From NCBI RefSeq assembly GCF_020217025.1, contig NZ_JAIWOF010000213.1, positions 1-10,000 on the forward strand: 10,000 nucleotides of DNA. The letters are read 5' to 3'. The notes beneath the pieces are model-generated. The model searched no databases. It was not told the DNA's origin and saw only the letters and a list, made by a program, of their open reading frames with translations. Source of the stretch: Flavobacterium sp. GTDB lineage: Bacteria; Bacteroidota; Bacteroidia; Flavobacteriales; Flavobacteriaceae. A program made the position numbers and the translations under genes. Below are positions 5,988 through 10,000 of this stretch, one piece after another; within the stretch, counting starts at the first letter, position 1, and every line of letters starts with the position of its first letter.

Positions 5988-6741
5988 TCTTTTTGTATTC
6001 ATTTCTAATATTTGTTTTGCACAAAATGACACACTTGTAACAAATATTAAAGGTACCGTTATTCATAACGGAACAAAGCTTCCCATGGGCAATGTTCACG
6101 TAATCAATGCTTCACGTGTAAAAGGTACTGTAACCACCCCTAGTGGAATATTTGAAATTGGCGCAAAAGTAAACGACACTATATTGTTTACGTATTTAGG
6201 TTATGAAACTGTTAAAGTTAAAGTAACCAACGACTGGATTAAAGAAAACCCAACAAAAATCTACTTGAGTGAAAAAGCCTACGTCTTAGACGAAGTAGTT
6301 GTAGCAAAATACAATTTAACTGGTTATGTAGAAGTGGATACAAAATTAATACCCGTATCCGATGACGCTTATCGTTACAGCATTTCTGGATTAAAAGCAG
6401 GCTATGAAGGTGGTGAATACAAACCTGGAGCAATTGCAAAAGTTTTAGGTTCCATTTCAAATCCAGCCGACTTCTTATACAATGCATTCGGAAAACGACC
6501 AAAAGAAATGAAAAAGCTGAAAGAAATGAAGAAAGACGATACCGTTAGAAATCTTTTAGCTACTAAATTTGACAGAGAAACGTTAGCTGCTTTGTTAGAA
6601 ATTAGTAAAGATGACATTCCTTTAATCCTTCAAAACTGTAATTATTCCGAATACTTTATCCAAACAGCAAACGACTTGCAAATCATGGATGCTATTAGCG
6701 CTTGCTATGAAGATTATAAAATCTTAAAGAAGAATAAATAA
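5968..6741 (+). CDS. Secreted carboxypeptidase-regulatory-like (CarboxypepD_reg) domain protein
   Basis: The protein has 257 residues, with a clear signal peptide (1-19, FVVFLFVFISNICFAQ). Residues about 27-112 form a beta-sandwich of the CarboxypepD_reg type: IKGTVIHNGTKLPMGNVHV, TTPSGIFEIGAKVNDTILF, TYLGYETVKVKV and the terminal LDEVVVA. In Bacteroidota this domain usually sits in front of a TonB-dependent receptor barrel. Here no plug or barrel follows, only about 140 mixed residues, charged and helical near the end (KRPKEMKKLKEMKKDD, 176-191), which I do not recognise as a named domain. It is probably periplasmic or surface attached. The start at 5968 is fixed by the signal peptide and by AAAGG just upstream. 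Flavobacterial homologues of this layout are common and uncharacterised. The gene is monocistronic unless the helicase transcript reads through. Confidence 0.85.
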   Translation: MRYFVVFLFVFISNICFAQNDTLVTNIKGTVIHNGTKLPMGNVHVINASRVKGTVTTPSGIFEIGAKVNDTILFTYLGYETVKVKVTNDWIKENPTKIYLSEKAYVLDEVVVAKYNLTGYVEVDTKLIPVSDDAYRYSISGLKAGYEGGEYKPGAIAKVLGSISNPADFLYNAFGKRPKEMKKLKEMKKDDTVRNLLATKFDRETLAALLEISKDDIPLILQNCNYSEYFIQTANDLQIMDAISACYEDYKILKKNK

Positions 6742-6742
6742 T

Positions 6743-7420
6743 TCATTCCGAAACGTTTTCTTTTAATTCGTGAAACTTACGTTCAATAAACTCAATATCT
6801 TTTATCGATTTTCGAGTCCAATCTAAACGTTTTTCTAAAATTTCTTCTTCCGATAATTGCCAATCAATATTAGATTGTCTTAATCGATTCGTAATATCTT
6901 GGATAATAATCGCTGCAGAAACCGAAATATTCAAACTTTCGGTATAACCCACCATCGGAATTTTCAAAAATCCATCCGCTTGTTGAATTACTTCTTCCGA
7001 TAATCCGTTTCGCTCGGTTCCAAAAAACAAAGCTGATGGGTTCGAAATATCAAATTCGTGCAACATACAAGAATCATTATGAGGTGTTGTAGCAATAACT
7101 TGATAGCCTTTTGCTTTCATTTCATCAATACAACTTTGAACGGTATTAAAACGATTCACATCTACCCATTTTTGAGCGCCCATTGCAATTTCAGTGTCAA
7201 TTCGCTTCCCAAATTTTTGTTCAATTACATTCAATTCTTGTATTCCAAAAACTTCACAACTACGCATTACCGCACTAGTATTGTGCAATTGATACACATC
7301 TTCCATTGCAATAGTGAAATGTTTAGTTCTGTTTTTCAACACTCGTAAAAAGCCTTCTTTTCTATTTTCAGTTAGAAAACCTTCTAAATATGTTAACAAC
7401 TCTTGATTAAAATTCTCCAT
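6743..7420 (-). CDS. trmH: tRNA (guanosine-2'-O-)-methyltransferase TrmH-like, SpoU/SPOUT family
   Basis: This enzyme transfers a methyl group from S-adenosylmethionine to the ribose 2'-OH of an RNA; TrmH acts on G18 of tRNA. The 225-residue protein carries the three SpoU motifs: motif 1 with Asn47 and catalytic Arg53 (HNTSAVMRSCEVFG, 46-59), motif 2 FFGTERNGLS (132-141) with Glu136, and motif 3 IPMVGYTESLNISVSAA (154-170), which forms the knotted cofactor site. Start and length agree with TrmH, and the resemblance to E. coli TrmH is clear through all motifs. C-terminal helices (about 185-225) are the usual extension. An rRNA target as in RlmB is less likely because the N-terminal L30-like substrate domain is absent. 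The gene converges on the preceding one with a 1-bp gap and is divergent from the sigma factor gene. Confidence 0.9.
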   Translation of the reverse strand: MENFNQELLTYLEGFLTENRKEGFLRVLKNRTKHFTIAMEDVYQLHNTSAVMRSCEVFGIQELNVIEQKFGKRIDTEIAMGAQKWVDVNRFNTVQSCIDEMKAKGYQVIATTPHNDSCMLHEFDISNPSALFFGTERNGLSEEVIQQADGFLKIPMVGYTESLNISVSAAIIIQDITNRLRQSNIDWQLSEEEILEKRLDWTRKSIKDIEFIERKFHELKENVSE

Positions 7421-7424
7421 ATCG

Positions 7425-7432
7425 CAAAAATA
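7425..7432 (-). promoter_or_regulatory. Putative -7 box of trmH
   Basis: On the minus strand this reads TATTTTTG, a full match to TAnnTTTG, only 4 bases before the ATG at 7420, which would give an almost leaderless mRNA. A TTG lies 25 bases further upstream (7460-7458), slightly beyond the normal spacing. The region is T/A-rich, so confidence is limited. Confidence 0.35.
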
Positions 7433-7476
7433 ATACTACTTTTTTTATTATTTTAGACAAAAAAAAAGAAAATTGC

Positions 7477-8007
7477 ATGACACAAGAAGAACTTTTGCCC
7501 CTATTACTTAAAAAAGACGATAGGTCATTTACGCTACTCTATGATAATTATTCGAAGAGTTTGTACGGAATTATTTTCAATTTAATTAAAGATAAAGAAG
7601 AAGCAGAAGATGTGCTTCAGGAAGTTTTTGTTAAAATTTGGAAAAATATCGATACGTACAACACCTCTAAAGGCCGACTTTACACTTGGATGTTGAATAT
7701 TGCCCGTAATACTTCTATCGATAAATTACGTTCTAAAAACTTTAACAACAATCAAAAAAACTTATCTACCGATAATTTCGTACATATACTTGACGATAAC
7801 TCGAAGACCATCAACAAAATAGATGCGATTGGAATTAAAGAGTTTATCAAGAAATTGAAACCAAAGTGCATCCAACTAATTGATTTGTTGTTTTTTAAAG
7901 GGTATACCCAACAAGAAGCGTCAGATGAATTAGAGATTCCTTTAGGAACCGTGAAAACGCAGAACAGAAATTGTATGAATGAATTAAGACTAATGATCAA
8001 TGAATAG
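7477..8007 (+). CDS. ECF RNA polymerase sigma factor, SigK-like
   Basis: The protein has 176 residues, the usual ECF size. Region 2 (about 20-87) has FTLLYDNYSKSLYGI and the core-binding/-10 recognition segment EEAEDVLQEVFVKIW (41-55), followed by GRLYTWMLNIARNTSIDKLR (66-85). Region 4 (about 118-172) has the helix-turn-helix FFKGYTQQEASDELEIPLG (139-157) and TVKTQNRNCMNELR, which reads the -35 element. It directs RNA polymerase to a small stress regulon, here unknown. The stop at 8005-8007 overlaps the start of the anti-sigma gene by 8 bases, so the two are translationally coupled. SigK-type ECF factors pair with RskA-like anti-sigma factors, which fits this context. No clear promoter lies in the 56-bp divergent gap with trmH; TATTTTAG (7449-7456) is a one-mismatch -7 box. 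Confidence 0.93.
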   Translation: MTQEELLPLLLKKDDRSFTLLYDNYSKSLYGIIFNLIKDKEEAEDVLQEVFVKIWKNIDTYNTSKGRLYTWMLNIARNTSIDKLRSKNFNNNQKNLSTDNFVHILDDNSKTINKIDAIGIKEFIKKLKPKCIQLIDLLFFKGYTQQEASDELEIPLGTVKTQNRNCMNELRLMINE

Positions 8008-8785
8008 TAGAGAATATATAGAATCAGGTATTTTAGAACTGTATGTATTTGGAAAACTTTCCGATGAAGAAATTGCGGAAGTCAATCAAATGGCAGCACA
8101 ATATCCTGAAGTGAGAGAGGAAATTAAGGCTATTGAATCAGCAGTCATTAATTTATCACACAGTGTAGCACCTCATTTATCAGCAACGAATTTTGAAAAA
8201 ATCAGAGCTGAGTTATTAGGAAGAAGCAAAGTCGTAACTATGAAACCACGTTCAAATTGGTCACAATATACGGGTTGGGTTGCAGCAGCAGTATTAGTGG
8301 TTGGTTTCGGACTTCAATTTTATAAATTAAATCATACTAACGAAACCTTAAATAATGTTTCTAATCAGAAAGACTTATTACAAGAATCGGTTGTAAATTT
8401 AGAATTGAAGAAGAAAGAATCAGAAGAAGTTTTAGCTATTTTAAGAGATACAAGTAACATTGCCGTAGCTTTAGCTGGACAACAAGTTGCTCCAAACGCT
8501 TATGCAAAAGCCTATTACAACAAAAACACAAAAGAAGTATATATTGATGCTTCTGGACTACCAACTCCTCCAGAAGGAATGGTGTACCAAGTTTGGGCGT
8601 TAAAATTAGAACCTGTTTTAACACCTACAAGTATTGGATTGCTTGATTCATACGCTACAAGTACTACAAAAGTAATTAAAGTAGAAAACGTAAATGAAGC
8701 ACAAGCCTTCGGAATTACATTAGAACCAGCTGGCGGAAGTGCCGGACCAACAATGGAACAACTCTATACCTTAGGAAAAGTATAA
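8000..8785 (+). CDS. Membrane-anchored RskA-like anti-sigma factor
   Basis: The protein has 261 residues. The N-terminal cytoplasmic part (1 to about 85; SREYIESGILELYVFGKLSD) is a short anti-sigma helical domain without the zinc motif HxxxCxxC. A single membrane span lies at about 92-109 (GWVAAAVLVVGFGLQFYK). A coiled-coil-like stretch follows (115-150), then an outer RskA domain (about 155-258). That domain has the typical GLPTPPEGMVYQVWALK and a terminal FGITLEPAGGSAGPTME. The protein should bind the sigma factor of the gene before it at the membrane and release it after regulated proteolysis of the outer domain, as known for RskA; the signal is not known. The ATG at 8000 lies within the end of the sigma gene, which fixes stoichiometry by translational coupling. 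A strong terminator follows the stop at once. Confidence 0.9.
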   Translation: MNSREYIESGILELYVFGKLSDEEIAEVNQMAAQYPEVREEIKAIESAVINLSHSVAPHLSATNFEKIRAELLGRSKVVTMKPRSNWSQYTGWVAAAVLVVGFGLQFYKLNHTNETLNNVSNQKDLLQESVVNLELKKKESEEVLAILRDTSNIAVALAGQQVAPNAYAKAYYNKNTKEVYIDASGLPTPPEGMVYQVWALKLEPVLTPTSIGLLDSYATSTTKVIKVENVNEAQAFGITLEPAGGSAGPTMEQLYTLGKV

Positions 8786-8789
8786 TATT

Positions 8790-8820
8790 CAAATGCGTCT
8801 TTATGGCGCATTTGTTTTTT
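8790..8820 (+). terminator. Intrinsic terminator of the sigma/anti-sigma operon
   Basis: CAAATGCGT (8790-8798) pairs with GCGCATTTG (8806-8814), 9 bp with one G-U pair and a 7-base loop, followed by six T residues (8815-8820). It begins 5 bases after the anti-sigma stop and ends 18 bases before the sirtuin gene. Confidence 0.85.
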
Positions 8821-8837
8821 AAAATTGCAAAAGATAA

Positions 8838-9527
8838 ATGAAAAAAATTGTAGTACTAACAGGTGCTGGAATTAGTGCCGAAAGCGGAATCAAAACATTC
8901 CGAGATGCAGATGGCTTGTGGGAAGGCCATGATATTATGGAAGTAGCTTCACCATTGAGTTGGAAGAAAAATGCCGAATTAGTATTGGACTTTTACAACA
9001 AAAGAAGAGCCCAACTTTTAACAGTTATACCCAACAAAGCTCACGAAATTCTAGCCGAATTAGAAGCACATTTCAACATGCACATCATAACCCAAAACGT
9101 TGACGATTTACACGAAAGAGCTGGTAGCAACAAAGTGATTCATCTACATGGCGAATTATTAAAAGTGCGAAGCATTTCAAACGAAGACTTTGTAATCGAT
9201 TGGAAACACGATTTAAATCTAGGCGATTTCGATTTAGAAGGCAATCAATTGCGTCCACATATTGTTTGGTTTGGTGAAGATGTTCCCATGATTGAATACA
9301 CTATTGATGTAGTAGAAACGGCTGATATTTTAATCATTATCGGAACTTCTTTACAAGTATATCCTGCAGCAGGATTGATGAATTATGTGAATCAAAATGT
9401 CCCCGTGTATTATATCGATCCAAATCCAGCCACAATTTATGATTTACCAAATGAGCTAAAAGTATTACCACTAACCGCAGTTGAAGGAATGAAAATTGTG
9501 AAAGAAGAACTTTTAAATTTAAAGTAA
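8838..9527 (+). CDS. cobB: NAD-dependent protein deacylase, class III sirtuin (CobB-like), no zinc cysteines
   Basis: This cytosolic enzyme removes acyl groups from protein lysines, using NAD+. The 229-residue protein covers the whole Rossmann core: GAGISAESGIKTFRD (9-23), TQNVDDLHERAG (85-96), the catalytic His104 in HLHGE (102-106), WFGEDVP (144-150) and GTSLQVYPAAG (169-179). Tyr53 and Arg56 (FYNKRR) correspond to the acyl-carboxylate pair of CobB and SIRT5, so desuccinylase/demalonylase activity is plausible. The protein contains no cysteine at all, so the zinc ribbon of most sirtuins is missing; the loop (about 107-137) instead reads LLKVRSISNEDF and then LGDFDLEG. This looks like a lineage trait, since the core is intact, rather than decay. 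The start is chosen by the standard KKIVVLTGAG beginning. A terminator lies upstream and no clear own -7 box is seen. Confidence 0.93.
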   Translation: MKKIVVLTGAGISAESGIKTFRDADGLWEGHDIMEVASPLSWKKNAELVLDFYNKRRAQLLTVIPNKAHEILAELEAHFNMHIITQNVDDLHERAGSNKVIHLHGELLKVRSISNEDFVIDWKHDLNLGDFDLEGNQLRPHIVWFGEDVPMIEYTIDVVETADILIIIGTSLQVYPAAGLMNYVNQNVPVYYIDPNPATIYDLPNELKVLPLTAVEGMKIVKEELLNLK

Positions 9528-9536
9528 AAAACTCGA

Positions 9537-9570
9537 AACTAATTACTCATAACTAATCACTAATTACTAA
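9537..9570. repeat. Short tandem-like repeats CTAATTACT before purB
   Basis: AACTAATTACT (9537-9547), AACTAATCACT (9551-9561) and ACTAATTACT (9559-9568) are near-identical neighbouring copies, the last two overlapping. They lie just upstream of and into the purB promoter. Spacer repeats of this kind may be an operator or simple low-complexity DNA; the sequence alone cannot decide. Confidence 0.45.
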
Positions 9571-9575
9571 ATTTG
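9568..9575 (+). promoter_or_regulatory. Putative -7 box of purB
   Basis: TAAATTTG followed by CAC is a full -7 match, 27 bases before the ATG at 9602, with a predicted start near 9581. No TTG -33 box is seen; the CTAATTACT repeats occupy that position. Confidence 0.5.
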
Positions 9576-9601
9576 CACTTCTTTAAACAACACACAACAA
9601 A

Positions 9602-10000
9602 ATGCAATTAACAGAATTAAATGCTATTTCGCCAATTGATGGTCGTTATAGAAGCAAAACTATTTCATTATCTCCTTATTTTTCTGAAGAAGCCTTAATT
9701 AAATACCGCGTACTGGTAGAGGTTGAATATTTTATTGCTTTGCGCGAAGCTGATTTACCTCAATTAGCCAAAATTGACAAATCAATTTACGATTCTTTAA
9801 GAGCGATTTACAAAAACTTTTCTACCGAAGATGCACTTTGGATTAAAGAAACCGAAAAAACAACGAATCACGATGTAAAAGCGGTAGAATATTTCATCAA
9901 ATCGAAATTCGACGGTTTAGGATTACAAGAATTTAAAGAGTTTATCCATTTCGGATTGACTTCTCAAGATATCAACAATACAGCGATTCCGCTTTCTACA
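9602..10000 (+). CDS. purB: Adenylosuccinate lyase, N-terminal part
   Basis: The frame is open from the ATG at 9602 to the window edge (133 codons), so the C-terminal two thirds are missing. The enzyme acts twice in purine synthesis, splitting fumarate from SAICAR and from adenylosuccinate. The residues match the E. coli-type PurB: the opening LNAISPIDGRYRSKT (from residue 5), the active-site segment TTNHDVKAVEYFIK with its conserved His, and EFIHFGLTSQDINNTAIPL, which holds the substrate-binding Thr-Ser and Asp-Ile-Asn-Asn. The signature loop SSxMPxKxNP lies outside the window. It has its own promoter and shows no sign of being in an operon with the sirtuin gene. Confidence 0.96.
   Translation, partial: MQLTELNAISPIDGRYRSKTISLSPYFSEEALIKYRVLVEVEYFIALREADLPQLAKIDKSIYDSLRAIYKNFSTEDALWIKETEKTTNHDVKAVEYFIKSKFDGLGLQEFKEFIHFGLTSQDINNTAIPLST

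Noticed and set aside
7058..7348. Plus-strand ORF opposite trmH
   Set aside because: Antisense to a well-supported methyltransferase with all three SpoU motifs on the minus strand.
8000..8007. Possible frameshift joining the sigma and anti-sigma genes
   Set aside because: Both proteins are complete with normal ends; the 8-base overlap is ordinary translational coupling.
1..10000. tRNA, rRNA, CRISPR array, insertion sequence or prophage
   Set aside because: No cloverleaf, rRNA segment, regularly spaced repeat array, transposase or integrase motif was seen on either strand.

Overview
The window looks like ordinary chromosome from a Bacteroidota bacterium of the class Flavobacteriia, probably Flavobacterium or a close relative. 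Four things point there: the low GC content, repeated -7 promoter boxes of the form TAnnTTTG with few Shine-Dalgarno sequences, the protein families present (a secreted C-terminal-type DUF2723 protein, a carboxypeptidase-regulatory-like protein, an RskA-type anti-sigma factor, a cysteine-free sirtuin), and the close match of several proteins to the flavobacterial type. No rRNA, tRNA, CRISPR array, insertion sequence or phage gene is visible.

Layout. Positions 1-507 (minus) hold the N-terminal 169 codons of an alpha-oxoamine synthase, the enzyme type that builds sphingoid or sulfonolipid bases. The gap at 508-738 is not empty: it holds a complete small transcription unit on the plus strand, with promoter, folded RNA of about 65 nt and terminator hairpin, and this is a candidate small RNA. 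Positions 739-2526 (minus) encode a secreted protein that resembles the periplasmic C-terminal part of DUF2723 membrane proteins without their membrane part. Divergent from it is rdgB (2621-3202), which cleans the nucleotide pool. Its 3' end overlaps the convergent TRIC/UPF0126 membrane protein gene (3171-3785, minus). A divergent promoter region then leads to a long DEAD-box RNA helicase with a DbpA-type RNA-binding domain and an RGG-like tail (3968-5881).

Between the helicase and the next gene (5968-6741, a secreted carboxypeptidase-regulatory-like protein) lies a striking 16-bp perfect inverted repeat. Its right arm is inside the signal-peptide codons, so a read-through transcript could hide the ribosome entry site. 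A promoter box within the loop would make transcripts without the left arm. trmH (6743-7420, minus) converges on this gene with a 1-bp gap.

Positions 7477-8785 form a two-gene operon of an ECF sigma factor and its membrane-bound RskA-like anti-sigma factor, overlapping by 8 bp and closed by a strong intrinsic terminator. A sirtuin deacylase gene (8838-9527) follows, then the start of purB (9602 to the window end) behind its own promoter.

Most genes are housekeeping or regulatory and do not form one pathway. The most unusual items are the intergenic small RNA candidate, the standalone DUF2723 C-terminal-type protein and the start-site hairpin. All calls come from reading the sequence; no database search was run.
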